A DNA stretch of 46,160 bases. Origin: Armatimonadota bacterium (lineage in GTDB: Bacteria; Armatimonadota; UBA5829). This document shows, piece after piece, positions 27,256 to 37,365 of this stretch. The first letter of the stretch is position 1, and each line of letters opens with the position of its first letter. The stretch spans positions 1-46,160 of the forward strand of contig JAAYKE010000052.1 in the NCBI GenBank assembly GCA_012522575.1, written 5' to 3'. The notes beneath the pieces are model-generated. The model saw only the letters and a list, made by a program, of their open reading frames with translations. It did not search any database and was not told the DNA's origin. The position numbers were made by a program, and so were the translations under genes.

Positions 27256-28340
27256 AAGTCCTGTCAGTTGTGGGCACGAGGCCCAACTTTGTAAAAGAGG
27301 CTCTTATAAACAAGGAGATGAAACGGCGCGGAATACACGAAGTGCTGGTGCATACCGGTCAGCACTACGACTATGAGATGTCGCGCGTGTTCTTCCAGGA
27401 ACTCGACATCCCCGATCCCGACCATCATCTTCAGGTGTCTACCGGTCTGCCGGGCAGGCAAACCGCCGAGATCATCGAGGCTGTCGAAAGCATACTTATC
27501 AAAGAGGAACCTGACATCACTTTGGTATATGGCGATGTTACTTCCACTCTGGCGGCGGCGCTGGCGTCGGTAAAGCTCAGAATTCCTGTTGCGCACGTTG
27601 AAGCGGGGGTCAGAACACAGGCCAGATATAACCCGGAGGAAATAAACCGACGCGCAACCGATACCGTCTCGGAGCTACTTTTAGCCAATTGCGAGGATGC
27701 CTACGAAGAACTCATAAAAGAAAACCATACCGGGTCAAGAATTGTGCTCACCGGGGACATTATGAAAGACGTGCTCATTGATACGATCAAACGATTCAAT
27801 ATCAATGTTGTCCGTGGCGACTACACGCTGTGTACGCTGCATAGAGCGGAGAATGTCGATAACAAACACAACCTCTCTGCGATACTGCGCGGCTTGGCGC
27901 AGTCCGGGCAAAAAGTGGTCTTTCCTGTGCATCCCCGCACACGCAAAAAACTTGATGAGTTTGGCTTGACTGAAGAATTTGAAAACTCAGGCAACATACA
28001 ATTCAGCGAACCGCGAAGTTATCTGGATTTTGTTACGTTGCTGGCAGGCGCAAACAAAGTGGTGACCGATTCAGGCGGAGTGAGGCGCGAATCATATATT
28101 TTGGCAAAGCCAACGATTGTCGCAATAGAACTGGTGTGGTTTCCGTGCCTCGTCAAGTCCGGTTGGAAAGTGGTTGCCGGGCCAGCCAGCGACAAAATAG
28201 CCGATGCCATTGTCAATTTCGAGCCGCCCGACGAGCATCCGGAGCTTCTGGGGGATGGCAGGGCTTATGTGCGGATTGTTGACGAGATAGAAAAGCAATA
28301 TAACGACCGAAATAAAACCAGCGGAACAAAAGGCGGTTAA
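27252..28340 (+). CDS. wecB: Non-hydrolysing UDP-N-acetylglucosamine 2-epimerase (WecB/WbpI-like)
   Basis: VVGTRPNFVKEA, HTGQHYDYEMS, VYGDVTSTLAAALA, HVEAGVRT, NPEEINRRATD, TLHRAENVD, TDSGGVRRES. Confidence 0.93.
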   Translation: MKVLSVVGTRPNFVKEALINKEMKRRGIHEVLVHTGQHYDYEMSRVFFQELDIPDPDHHLQVSTGLPGRQTAEIIEAVESILIKEEPDITLVYGDVTSTLAAALASVKLRIPVAHVEAGVRTQARYNPEEINRRATDTVSELLLANCEDAYEELIKENHTGSRIVLTGDIMKDVLIDTIKRFNINVVRGDYTLCTLHRAENVDNKHNLSAILRGLAQSGQKVVFPVHPRTRKKLDEFGLTEEFENSGNIQFSEPRSYLDFVTLLAGANKVVTDSGGVRRESYILAKPTIVAIELVWFPCLVKSGWKVVAGPASDKIADAIVNFEPPDEHPELLGDGRAYVRIVDEIEKQYNDRNKTSGTKGG

Positions 28341-28344
28341 GCAG

Positions 28345-29577
28345 TTGACTGCAAGCACGATCAAAAAGCGAATATGTCTGGTGACGCAGTCATATTACCT
28401 GCGCGACCCGCGTGTAAGACGCGAGGCCGAAGCCCTTGCGCACGAGGGTTATGAAGTGGACGTGATCGCGCTTGCAGAACAAGACCGCCCTGCAAAAGAG
28501 ACCGTCAATGGAGTAAATATCTCCAGCATAAAGATAAACCGCAAGAGAGCGACGGCTGTTCGTTATCTGCTGGAGTACTCGCTGTTCTTTTTGGCGACTT
28601 CGGCGATGTTGTTCGCCCGTGTTTTTACTCGGCGATATGATCTGATACATATCAATAATATGCCGGACTTCCTGGTGTTTTCGACGGTGTTGCCAAAACT
28701 GTCAGGAACAAAAATAGTATTGGATGTCCATGATCCGATGGCGGAGATATTCACGACAAAATACGGCATAGGCGGCCGCAGTTTCCCCATCAGATTTCTG
28801 AGGTGGCAGGAGAAAATAAGCCTGCGGTTTTGCCATCACATACTCACCGTGAGCGATGCAATGAGAGAGAGGCTGGAGCCTGCTGCCCGAGGCAAGCCGA
28901 TTTCCGTGGTTCTGAACCTGCCGGACGAATCGATTTTCCATGCGAGCAACGTTCGGCTAGAGAAACCTGCCAATTCGTTTGTGCTGCTCTATACGGGAAC
29001 GATGTCGGCTCGTTACGGACTGGGCATAGCAATTGAGGCCGCTGCGCGTTTGCGCGACGATATTCCTGAACTTAAACTCCTGATGGTAGGAGAGGGTGAC
29101 GATTTGCCTGTGCTGCGCCAGATGGGCGATGAACTGGAATTGGGCAGTATCGTTGAATTTCGGCTGCCGGTGCCTTTGTCTAAAATACCGGAGATAGTAT
29201 CTCAGTGTGACGTCGGCATTTCGCCGCATATCAGCGATGACTTTATGCGGCTTTATTTCTCTACCAAAGTTGCCGAATTTGTTAGCATGGGGCTGCCGAC
29301 GGTGGTGACTCGCACACAGACTATTGAACATTATTTCAGCGAGGATATAGTAAAATACTGCGAATCCGGCTCGGTCGAATCATTCGTAAACGCCGTGTTG
29401 GAGCTATACAACAGCCCGGAGCTGCGGGATCGTATGACGGAGAACGGCAGGCAGTTGTCACAGCGCTGGAATTGGGCAACTGAGAAAAAAATATATATTG
29501 AAGTGGTCGAACAATTACTTGGCTTGAGGACACAGAGCCGGGATATGGAGTGCAAACAGCAGGGAGATACCAACTAA
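28345..29577 (+). CDS. Glycosyltransferase family 4
   Basis: VTQSYYLRDPRVRREAEALAHEGYEVDVIAL; YTGTMSARYGLGIAIEAAARL. Confidence 0.9.
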   Translation: MTASTIKKRICLVTQSYYLRDPRVRREAEALAHEGYEVDVIALAEQDRPAKETVNGVNISSIKINRKRATAVRYLLEYSLFFLATSAMLFARVFTRRYDLIHINNMPDFLVFSTVLPKLSGTKIVLDVHDPMAEIFTTKYGIGGRSFPIRFLRWQEKISLRFCHHILTVSDAMRERLEPAARGKPISVVLNLPDESIFHASNVRLEKPANSFVLLYTGTMSARYGLGIAIEAAARLRDDIPELKLLMVGEGDDLPVLRQMGDELELGSIVEFRLPVPLSKIPEIVSQCDVGISPHISDDFMRLYFSTKVAEFVSMGLPTVVTRTQTIEHYFSEDIVKYCESGSVESFVNAVLELYNSPELRDRMTENGRQLSQRWNWATEKKIYIEVVEQLLGLRTQSRDMECKQQGDTN

Positions 29578-29614
29578 AGGCATTGTATATCCTTGCATTA
29601 CGGGGGACGCTATT

Positions 29615-30643
29615 ATGATAAACCTTGGACTTATAGGCGTTGGATACTGGGGGCCGAACCTTGCCAGAAACCTGAATAACACCGAAAATGCGGCTCTGGC
29701 GTGGGTGTGCGATGCCGATGAAAAGTCGCTCGGCAAGATATCATCCGGTTATCCCAAAGTGCAGGCAACGAACGATCTAACCAGGATGCTTGCAGCTACG
29801 GATCTGGATGCCGTAGTAGTTGCGACTCCGGCAGGAACCCACTTCGAAATTGCCAAACAAGTTCTGAAAGCCGGGAAACACGCACTCGTGGAAAAACCGC
29901 TGGCTATGAGCGGCGATGAATGCGATGAACTAATCGATCTCGCTGATAGCAAAAATCTGAAACTAATGGTAGGCCATACGTTTCTCTACAGCCCTCCGGT
30001 GCTAAAATTAAAAGAGATTGTCGGTTCAGGTGAGATCGGCGATGTATATTATGCATACTCCACCCGGGTAAATCTCGGCAGAATACGCAAAGATGTCAAC
30101 GCTATGTGGAATCTCGCTCCGCACGACATCGCCATATTCATAAATCTTTTCGAGTCTGCGCCGGTCTCCGTCAGCGCAAAAGGCATAACCCATATCCAGC
30201 CCGGAATCGAAGATGTTGTTTTTATGTATCTGGATTTCCCCGGCAACATCACGGTGCACGTGCACATCAGTTGGCTCGATCCCGGCAAAGTGCGCAAACT
30301 TACGCTGGTGGGCAGCAAGAAAATGGTCGTATATGATGACGCCAACGCAGACGCTAAAATACAGATATTCGACAAGGGAGTCACCAAGGTTTCCAATGGA
30401 GGAGCCGAGTCATTTACAAGCTTTGGCGAATTCCAGCTTCTGCTGAGGGCAGGGGATGTGCTGATCCCCAAAATAGCTGCAACGGAGCCTTTGAAGATGG
30501 AATGCCAGCACTTTGTGGACTGCATCATCAGTGGCGAGCGTCCACTCACCGACGGAGTCCACGGAAAACAGGTTGTAAGGGTGCTTGAGGCGGCGCAGGA
30601 GTCAATGAAATCAGGAGCGTGTCCGGTGGAGGTCAAGCTATGA
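29615..30643 (+). CDS. Gfo/Idh/MocA family oxidoreductase (set 1, WbpB-like)
   Basis: IGVGYWGPNLARNLN; VVVATPAGTHFEIAKQVLKAGKHALVEKPLA. Confidence 0.93.
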   Translation: MINLGLIGVGYWGPNLARNLNNTENAALAWVCDADEKSLGKISSGYPKVQATNDLTRMLAATDLDAVVVATPAGTHFEIAKQVLKAGKHALVEKPLAMSGDECDELIDLADSKNLKLMVGHTFLYSPPVLKLKEIVGSGEIGDVYYAYSTRVNLGRIRKDVNAMWNLAPHDIAIFINLFESAPVSVSAKGITHIQPGIEDVVFMYLDFPGNITVHVHISWLDPGKVRKLTLVGSKKMVVYDDANADAKIQIFDKGVTKVSNGGAESFTSFGEFQLLLRAGDVLIPKIAATEPLKMECQHFVDCIISGERPLTDGVHGKQVVRVLEAAQESMKSGACPVEVKL

Positions 30644-31287
30644 GCAATATCGCCGAAACTGCAAAAATATATCCCAATGTGATCCTCGAAGAAGGGGCTG
30701 AAGTTGGCGAGTTCTGTATAATAGGGCTTCCGCCAAAGAGAAAAGCCGCAGGTGAGCTTGAGACTCGCATCGGCAAAAACGCTGTGATCAGGTCGCATAC
30801 TGTTATCTACGCGGGCAATGTGATCGGAGATAATTTCAATTCCGGCCACGGCGCGCTTATCCGCGAGGACAACCAGATCGGAAACGATGTCAGCATCGGA
30901 AGCCATACCGTCATCGAGCATCATCTGGAGATTCAGGACGGCGTGCGCGTCCATTCTCAGGCATTCGTGCCGGAGTTCACCGTTTTGGAAAAGGGCTGCT
31001 GGATCGGCCCGAATGTGGTCTTCACAAATGCCCTGCACCCGCTGTGCAAGCACGTTAAAGAATGTCTCAAGGGCGCGACGGTGAAGAGCGGCGCAAAAAT
31101 CGGTGCAAATGCGACGATACTGCCGGATACTACCATCGGGGAGATGGCTCTGGTGGGTGCAGGATCGGTGGTTGTAAAAGATGTCCCGGAAAAAGTGGTT
31201 GTGGCCGGCTCACCTGCCAGGGTAATAAAAAATGTCGCCGATCTGGATTGTCCTTATGATCTGTGCGACAAACCTTACGATGTGTAA
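30640..31287 (+). CDS. Left-handed beta-helix (hexapeptide) acyltransferase (set 1, WbpD-like)
   Basis: Repeated hexapeptides (IGKNAVIRSHTVI...GNDVSIGSHTVIEHH...IGANATILPDTTIGEMALVGAGSVV); ATGA overlap with upstream stop. Confidence 0.93.
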   Translation: MSNIAETAKIYPNVILEEGAEVGEFCIIGLPPKRKAAGELETRIGKNAVIRSHTVIYAGNVIGDNFNSGHGALIREDNQIGNDVSIGSHTVIEHHLEIQDGVRVHSQAFVPEFTVLEKGCWIGPNVVFTNALHPLCKHVKECLKGATVKSGAKIGANATILPDTTIGEMALVGAGSVVVKDVPEKVVVAGSPARVIKNVADLDCPYDLCDKPYDV

Positions 31288-31289
31288 AT

Positions 31290-31967
31290 ATGCCATTTAT
31301 AGAGGCAAAGTATGCTAAATGGAGGAGGGCGCTTGAGCCGTTTATCGTGGCGAATCAGCGTATTGATGCCACCATTGCCCGGTTAAACGAGGGCGCGCTG
31401 ATAGCTGATGTCGGCGCAGGGGGCAGAAGAATTACGCCTGATATCGTTTCTGTGGATGCATATTGGGCGACGGATACGGATATTGTCTCCGATGCGGCTG
31501 ATTTGGCGATCGCCGATGATGTCTTTGATTGCGTGTTTTGCACCGGAACTTTGGAGCATTTGCCGGATCCGTGGACTGCGGCAAAGGAGATAGCCAGGGT
31601 GACGAAGCCCGGCGGATTGGTGCATATCGATGCGCCGTTTATGCAGGGATACCATGCAGATCCGCAGGATTATTGGAGATTCACGCAGGACGGGCTGCGC
31701 AAGCTGTTCGAGGGTTTCGAGGAGATCGAATGCGGCGTTCATATCGGCCCTGCATCCGGGTTGAGCTGGACATTTGTAGGTTTCTGTCAGGGGCTGGCAG
31801 GGGGGCCGTTTATGCGCAAAATATGGTTCCGGATCGGCAGATTGCTGGCGTTTCCGTGGAAATACCTGGACACTTTGATAGTGAAACGACCGTATAGTTA
31901 CTTAGCAGCCGGCGGAGTTTATTTTGTAGGCCGTAAGCCTGAGCGTCGGACACCCGATAATATGTAA
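31290..31967 (+). CDS. SAM-dependent methyltransferase (type 11-like)
   Basis: GALIADVGAGG; DDVFDCVFCTGTLEHLPDPWTAAKEIARVTKPGGLVHIDAPF. Confidence 0.88.
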   Translation: MPFIEAKYAKWRRALEPFIVANQRIDATIARLNEGALIADVGAGGRRITPDIVSVDAYWATDTDIVSDAADLAIADDVFDCVFCTGTLEHLPDPWTAAKEIARVTKPGGLVHIDAPFMQGYHADPQDYWRFTQDGLRKLFEGFEEIECGVHIGPASGLSWTFVGFCQGLAGGPFMRKIWFRIGRLLAFPWKYLDTLIVKRPYSYLAAGGVYFVGRKPERRTPDNM

Positions 31968-31992
31968 CGGCAGGCAGACACGGGCAATATCG

Positions 31993-32021
31993 ATTTCGAA
32001 CGGAGTAAGAAATCTGTTTTC
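31993..32021 (-). repeat. Partial, diverged copy of the intergenic repeat (inverted orientation)
   Basis: Reverse complement GAAAACAGATTTCTTACTCCGTTCGAAAT resembles AAAAGCAGATTTCTCACTGCGTTCGAAAT of copies 1 and 2. Confidence 0.65.
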
Positions 32022-32066
32022 GTATGCAAGTGAACAATAACGATAATCTTAACTGGGAGTAGATAT

Positions 32067-33164
32067 ATGGTACAGTTTGTAGACCTTAAGGCTCAACACG
32101 ATTCGCTTCGCAGGGAGCTGTTCGACGCCATCACAAATGTTATCGATAACAGCGCGTTCATTATGGGGCCGGCGATCAAGGAGTTGGAGAAGAACTTCGC
32201 CGATTTTTGTGGCTGCAAACACGCGATTGGCTGCTCGTCCGGCACATCCGCGCTGAACCTGGCTTTGTGGGCAATTGAAGTCGGACCTGAAGATGAGGTA
32301 ATCACAATCCCTCATACTTTCATCGCCACCACCGAGGCGATTTGCGTTCGCGGAGCAAAGCCTGTGTTTGTGGATATCGATCCGGCGACCTATACGATGG
32401 ACATGTCAAAGCTAGAAGCCGCCATCACTCCCAAGACAAAGGCGATCATTCCTGTGCATCTGTATGGCCATCCAACGGATATGGATCCGCTGCTGGCGAT
32501 CGCCAAAAAACACGGCCTGAAGGTGATAGAGGACTGCGCTCAGGCGCACGGAGCGGAGTATAAGGGCAGGCGGGTTGGCACGATGGGCGATATCGGCTGC
32601 TTCAGCTTCTTCCCCGGCAAGAATATAGGCGCGATGGGGGATGCTGGTGCTATGACCACCAACGACGACAAGCTGGCTGTGAAGCTCAATAAGCTGCGAA
32701 ATCACGGTCGATTGGGTAAATATGAGCACGAGATGATCGGCTACAACGAGCGCATAGACAACCTGCAGGCCGCGATCCTCAACGTGAAGTTGCCTCATCT
32801 AAACGATTGGAACGCTCTGCGCAGAAAGCATGCGGCGGAATATGCCGAGGCTCTGGACGGGGCCGGCGTTGGGCTGCCGTCGGTCGCGGACGGATGCCTG
32901 CCCGTCTATCATCTGTTTGTGATCCGACATCCCGACCGTGACGGTCTGCAAAAGTTCCTCAAGGAAAAGGGAATCGCAACAGGCGTACACTACCCGCTGC
33001 CCTTGCACATGCAGCCGGCGCATTCCGATCTCGGCTACAAAGAAGGGGACTTCCCGGAGACCGAAAAGGCATCAAAAGAAATCATATCCCTGCCGATGTA
33101 CCCTGAAATGACAGCAAAAATGGTATCAGAAGTCGCCGAGGCGATCAAGGAGTTTAGCAGTTGA
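32067..33164 (+). CDS. DegT/DnrJ/EryC1/StrS family aminotransferase (set 1, WbpE-like)
   Basis: [91 protein letters not shown]. Confidence 0.95.
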   Translation: MVQFVDLKAQHDSLRRELFDAITNVIDNSAFIMGPAIKELEKNFADFCGCKHAIGCSSGTSALNLALWAIEVGPEDEVITIPHTFIATTEAICVRGAKPVFVDIDPATYTMDMSKLEAAITPKTKAIIPVHLYGHPTDMDPLLAIAKKHGLKVIEDCAQAHGAEYKGRRVGTMGDIGCFSFFPGKNIGAMGDAGAMTTNDDKLAVKLNKLRNHGRLGKYEHEMIGYNERIDNLQAAILNVKLPHLNDWNALRRKHAAEYAEALDGAGVGLPSVADGCLPVYHLFVIRHPDRDGLQKFLKEKGIATGVHYPLPLHMQPAHSDLGYKEGDFPETEKASKEIISLPMYPEMTAKMVSEVAEAIKEFSS

Positions 33165-34291
33165 AGGTCGGTTACGTCATAACAATGGCTTCAGGGGTCA
33201 GTCACTGGACGCACCGTGAAATTGATATATTAACGGAAAATGGCGTCGAAATATTTACGTTCCCATTGAGGTGGAGCGTGGGGCCGCACATGCCCAAGCC
33301 CGGCTGGCACTTCTGGAAACCTAGTATTGCCCGGACCCTTTTGACTCAACCCGGAATGCTTCTGCGGATGCCGGCAAGATATATCAAATTGCTGATGCTG
33401 GCTATTCGTATGCGTACGATTGCCGAGTTCCTTCTAGCTGTCGATTTCAGTCGAGAAATGCGCAAAGCCGGTGTAAGCCACATCCATTGTCATTTTGGTG
33501 ATCGAAAACTGTTTACCGGCTACTATTGCAGCAAGCTGTTGAACCTGCCCCTTTCGGTGACTGTGCACGCTTATGAAATACTGTGCAATCCAAACCCTGC
33601 TATGTTCAAACTTGCAGCCGCTTCTTGCAAGTGGGTGGTAACAATTTCGGAGTTTAATAAGCAGGAAATAGCAAGCATATACGGAGTGCCGGAATCCAAA
33701 ATAACGGTAATCCACTGTCACGGCGATATCTCCGACGAGCGCCTGAGTGCCTCGATTAAACTGTTGATCGCGGCAGAGTTCCGGGAGAAAAAGGGATACG
33801 ATATACTCTTTAAGGCTATCAAAAAGCTCGGGCGAAAAGACATAACTGTCTGGGTAGCCGGCCGCGGGAAACTTGATGTGGCCAAAATGGCCGAAGACTT
33901 GGGAGTGTCAGATCAGGTTGTGATGATGGGCGAGGTAAACAGAGGTGTTCTAGACGTGCTTTACGATGCTTGTGACGTTTTTGTACTTCCATCACGCACG
34001 GCATCGGATGGTGATAGAGAGGGCATACCCGTCTCAATTATGGAGGCTATGTCACACCGCAAGCCCGTTATCAGTACTCGACACACAGGTATTCCAGAAC
34101 TTGTAGAAGATATTTTGGTAGATGAAAACGATGTGGATGGGTTGGCGGAAGCGATAGCCCGGCTTGCTGATGATCCGGAGTTGCGAGCACAGATGGGTGA
34201 GCGTAACCTTGAGATAATCAAACGCGATTTCTCCGATGAAGCGACATTGAAACTCAAGGAAATATTCACAAACGATAATACGGAATTATAG
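33161..34291 (+). CDS. Glycosyltransferase family 4 (paralog of 26098-27255)
   Basis: GYVITMASGVSHWTHREIDIL; IHCHFGDRKLFTGYY; DGDREGIPVSIMEAMSHRKPVISTRHTGIPELV; TTG start overlapping upstream TGA. Confidence 0.92.
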   Translation: MKVGYVITMASGVSHWTHREIDILTENGVEIFTFPLRWSVGPHMPKPGWHFWKPSIARTLLTQPGMLLRMPARYIKLLMLAIRMRTIAEFLLAVDFSREMRKAGVSHIHCHFGDRKLFTGYYCSKLLNLPLSVTVHAYEILCNPNPAMFKLAAASCKWVVTISEFNKQEIASIYGVPESKITVIHCHGDISDERLSASIKLLIAAEFREKKGYDILFKAIKKLGRKDITVWVAGRGKLDVAKMAEDLGVSDQVVMMGEVNRGVLDVLYDACDVFVLPSRTASDGDREGIPVSIMEAMSHRKPVISTRHTGIPELVEDILVDENDVDGLAEAIARLADDPELRAQMGERNLEIIKRDFSDEATLKLKEIFTNDNTEL

Positions 34292-34350
34292 CAAGATTTT
34301 TGGTCGCTTAGATCACATTAATAAAAAAACGCAAAGCGATCAGAGAACTC

Positions 34351-34383
34351 CAATGCTGAAACAGCATTGTCTCGATAGTATCG
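34351..34383. promoter_or_regulatory. Adjacent palindromes in a 140-bp intercistronic gap
   Basis: CAATGCTG-aaa-CAGCATTG (34351-34369) and CGATA-g-TATCG (34373-34383) upstream of the 34432 gene. Confidence 0.5.
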
Positions 34384-34431
34384 GTATCAGCAAGAAATAT
34401 GTAATGCAATATAATTATTGCCGGGGGTGGA

Positions 34432-35568
34432 ATGAGTAAGCTCAGGTTTTGCTTAGCGGGTTCATACCCGGCAGATGCGGCAAAAATAGGGGGAGGCGTG
34501 CTTTGTACTATGTATCTGCTCGGCGAGGTTTTAGCCCAGCGAGATGACATAGATTTTCATATTGTGGCCTCCACCGAAGGAGGCGATGGGGTGAGGGTTA
34601 TAAATAGACCGGGCGCAACTGTTCATCAAGTTGGTTATAAGTCCCGCACTCTGGTGCCAAATTTATACACCCAGCCTGCCAAGATCGCAAAAGTGATGAG
34701 TGAGCTTAGCCCTGACATCATCAATAGCCATTATGCCGCAACCACCCACGCTGCGCTAATGGTGGGATGCAAAGTGGCCCATACTATACACGGCATTATT
34801 GATGAGGAGATTCAATATCAACGGGGTAGAGAAAAAATAGCTAAGATGCTCGAATCCCGCCTCCAGCACAAATCAATGATGAACGCCGATGGCATCGTTT
34901 CCGTCGCGCAATATGGCCTGGATTATTACGATCGATGGATAAAGTCTCCGGCCACGGTTATAAACGTGCCGATTGAGGATATATTCTGGTCGGTGCCGGA
35001 TATGAAACCCTGCAGGGGAATATTGTTCGCAGGAGCCGTCGGGAAACGGAAAAATCTGAGAGCGCTGGTAGAATCAATGCCGGTAGTGTTGAGCAAGTTC
35101 CCGGACGCTGTCCTGTATGTGTGCGGCGGCATAAACGACAAGGCTTACAAAGATGATATAGACAATTTTGTCGGAGGCAGAAACATCGGCGATTCGGTCA
35201 AGTTTCTCGGAGTGGTAGATCGCCGCAGGCTGGTGGAATTGCTCGAGGAATGCGTGGCTTTATCCCTGCCGTCATATCAGGAGACCTCCCCCGGCGTTAT
35301 TTGTCAGGCTATGGCAGCCGGCAGAGTTCCCATTGCTGCTCCGGTGGGCGGCGTTCCGGAGATGATTGAGGACGGCGTCACCGGATATTTAGTCGATTCC
35401 GACGATTCCGATCTGCTTGCGCAGAGAATAATAGAACTGATGGACGACTTCGATATGGCCGCAAAAATGGGCGCAGCGGCCAGGGAAGTCGCTAAATCTC
35501 GCTACAATGCCCGCGATGTCGCAAACAGCATCATTGAGTTTTGCTCCTCGCTGGTAACGTCAGGATAA
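34432..35568 (+). CDS. Glycosyltransferase family 4
   Basis: FCLAGSYPADAAKIGGGVLCTMYLL; SYQETSPGVICQAMAAGRVPIAAPVGGVPEMIEDGVTGYLVD. Confidence 0.9.
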   Translation: MSKLRFCLAGSYPADAAKIGGGVLCTMYLLGEVLAQRDDIDFHIVASTEGGDGVRVINRPGATVHQVGYKSRTLVPNLYTQPAKIAKVMSELSPDIINSHYAATTHAALMVGCKVAHTIHGIIDEEIQYQRGREKIAKMLESRLQHKSMMNADGIVSVAQYGLDYYDRWIKSPATVINVPIEDIFWSVPDMKPCRGILFAGAVGKRKNLRALVESMPVVLSKFPDAVLYVCGGINDKAYKDDIDNFVGGRNIGDSVKFLGVVDRRRLVELLEECVALSLPSYQETSPGVICQAMAAGRVPIAAPVGGVPEMIEDGVTGYLVDSDDSDLLAQRIIELMDDFDMAAKMGAAAREVAKSRYNARDVANSIIEFCSSLVTSG

Positions 35569-35579
35569 CAGAGGTTATT

Positions 35580-36224
35580 ATGGACTACAAAGACGTCATA
35601 CTCGGCAGGGACGCGCAGATCGACGACTGCGTGAAACTTGGCTATCGCACCGGCAGAAAGATCGCCGACCACACGCTTCGCATAGGGGACGGCGCCTGCA
35701 TAAGATTCGGCAGCGTGATCTATGGCGGGTCCGTGATCGGCAACGGATTTGCCACCGGTCATAACGTCACCATCCGTGAGGAAAACCAGATCGGCGACAA
35801 TTTCAACGTCTGGAACTGCACCACCATAGACTACGGCTGCAAAATCGGCAATAATATCAAGATACACTGCAACTGCTATGTTGCTCAATTTACCGTTATC
35901 GAGGACAATGCATTTATGGCTCCGGGAGTGACCATAGCGAACGATATCCATCCCGGATGCGAGTTCTCCGCCGATTGCATGAAAGGCCCGCATATCGAAC
36001 AGGGCGTCCAGATTGGCGTCAATGTCACTATTCTGCCGTTCGTGCGAATCGGCGCACATTCGGTCATCGGATCGGGCGCGGTGGTCACAAAAGATATTCC
36101 CGCCGGGTCAGTCGTCGTCGGCAACCCCGGACGGGTAATATGCGGCATTCACGATCTCAAATGCGAGACTGGCCTCACTGACAGTCCATACGCGCACATA
36201 CTCCTGCACGGAGAGGAAGGGTAG
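35580..36224 (+). CDS. Left-handed beta-helix (hexapeptide) acyltransferase (set 2)
   Basis: [46 protein letters not shown]...[32 protein letters not shown]. Confidence 0.92.
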   Translation: MDYKDVILGRDAQIDDCVKLGYRTGRKIADHTLRIGDGACIRFGSVIYGGSVIGNGFATGHNVTIREENQIGDNFNVWNCTTIDYGCKIGNNIKIHCNCYVAQFTVIEDNAFMAPGVTIANDIHPGCEFSADCMKGPHIEQGVQIGVNVTILPFVRIGAHSVIGSGAVVTKDIPAGSVVVGNPGRVICGIHDLKCETGLTDSPYAHILLHGEEG

Positions 36225-36229
36225 GCAAA

Positions 36230-37330
36230 ATGGTTCCGCTTATTGATCTGAAAATTCAGCACAAGTCCATCGCAGCCGAAATCGAAGCTGCTATCAAAAA
36301 CGTCTGTGAGAATACGGCCTTCATTCTCAGCGATGAGATGAAAACATTCGAGGCCGAGTTCGCCGCCTGCTGTGGCGCAAAACACGGAATAGGCGTTGCC
36401 AACGGTACAGATGCATTATTTCTGGCGCTCAAAGCAGTCGGAGTAAAGGACGGCGATGAGGTAATTGTGCCCGCCAACACATTTATCGCTACCGCCGCCG
36501 CAGTCAGCCACGCAAACGCTGTTCCGGTATTCGTAGATGCCGATCCGGAAACCTACTGTATAAGTCCGGACAAAATCAAAACAGCGATCACCGAAAAGAC
36601 AAAAGCCATATTGCCGGTGCACCTCTACGGGCATCCTGCCGATATGGATGCTATAATGAGCATAGCGCGCGCAAACGGGCTAAAGGTTGTGGAGGATTGC
36701 GCGCAGGCTCATGGAACATTATATAAGGGCAAGCCTGTCGGCTCGATAGGGGATGCGGCTGGGTTCAGCTTCTATCCAAGCAAGACTCTGGGAGCCTATG
36801 GGGATGCGGGAATCGTGCTCACCAACAGCGATGAGGTCTGCGAAAACCTCAAACTGCTGCGGGATAACGGTCGAACGACCTGGTATGAACATTCCATCAT
36901 CGGATACAATTCCCGGCTCGATGGAATCCAGGCGGCTGTTTTGCGCGTAAAACTAAAGTATCTGGACAAATGGGTAGAGGCTCGACGCGCGCATGCGAAG
37001 CAGTATGCTCAGTTGCTTGGCGATGTTGCGGGGTTGAGCTTGCCGGTGGAAAAACCGGATATGAAGCACTCATATTATGTCTATGTGGTGCGTGTCGAAA
37101 ACAGGGACGATGTGATGGCGCAGCTCAAGGAAAAGGGCTGTGGCTGCGGAGTGCATTATCCGGTGCCGCTTCATCTGCAGCCGGCTTATGCGTTTCTGGG
37201 AGGCAAACAGGGAGATCATCCGGTCTCAGAAGCCTACGCCAAGCAGATCATATCAATACCTATGTTCCCGGAACTGACCCCGGAGCAACTGGCTGAAGCG
37301 GCAAAAATAATTAAGGAAGTATTGAAGTAG
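36230..37330 (+). CDS. DegT/DnrJ/EryC1/StrS family aminotransferase (set 2)
   Basis: [90 protein letters not shown]. Confidence 0.95.
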   Translation: MVPLIDLKIQHKSIAAEIEAAIKNVCENTAFILSDEMKTFEAEFAACCGAKHGIGVANGTDALFLALKAVGVKDGDEVIVPANTFIATAAAVSHANAVPVFVDADPETYCISPDKIKTAITEKTKAILPVHLYGHPADMDAIMSIARANGLKVVEDCAQAHGTLYKGKPVGSIGDAAGFSFYPSKTLGAYGDAGIVLTNSDEVCENLKLLRDNGRTTWYEHSIIGYNSRLDGIQAAVLRVKLKYLDKWVEARRAHAKQYAQLLGDVAGLSLPVEKPDMKHSYYVYVVRVENRDDVMAQLKEKGCGCGVHYPVPLHLQPAYAFLGGKQGDHPVSEAYAKQIISIPMFPELTPEQLAEAAKIIKEVLK

Positions 37331-37346
37331 CGGGAATCGAACCCGG
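37331..37346 (-). other. tRNA T-arm-like hairpin motif (not a complete tRNA)
   Basis: Reverse complement CCGGGTTCGATTCCCG contains the B-box-like GGTTCGATTCC; sits immediately after the aminotransferase stop codon. Confidence 0.35.
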
Positions 37347-37365
37347 CTTGATGAGGTAAGTAGTA

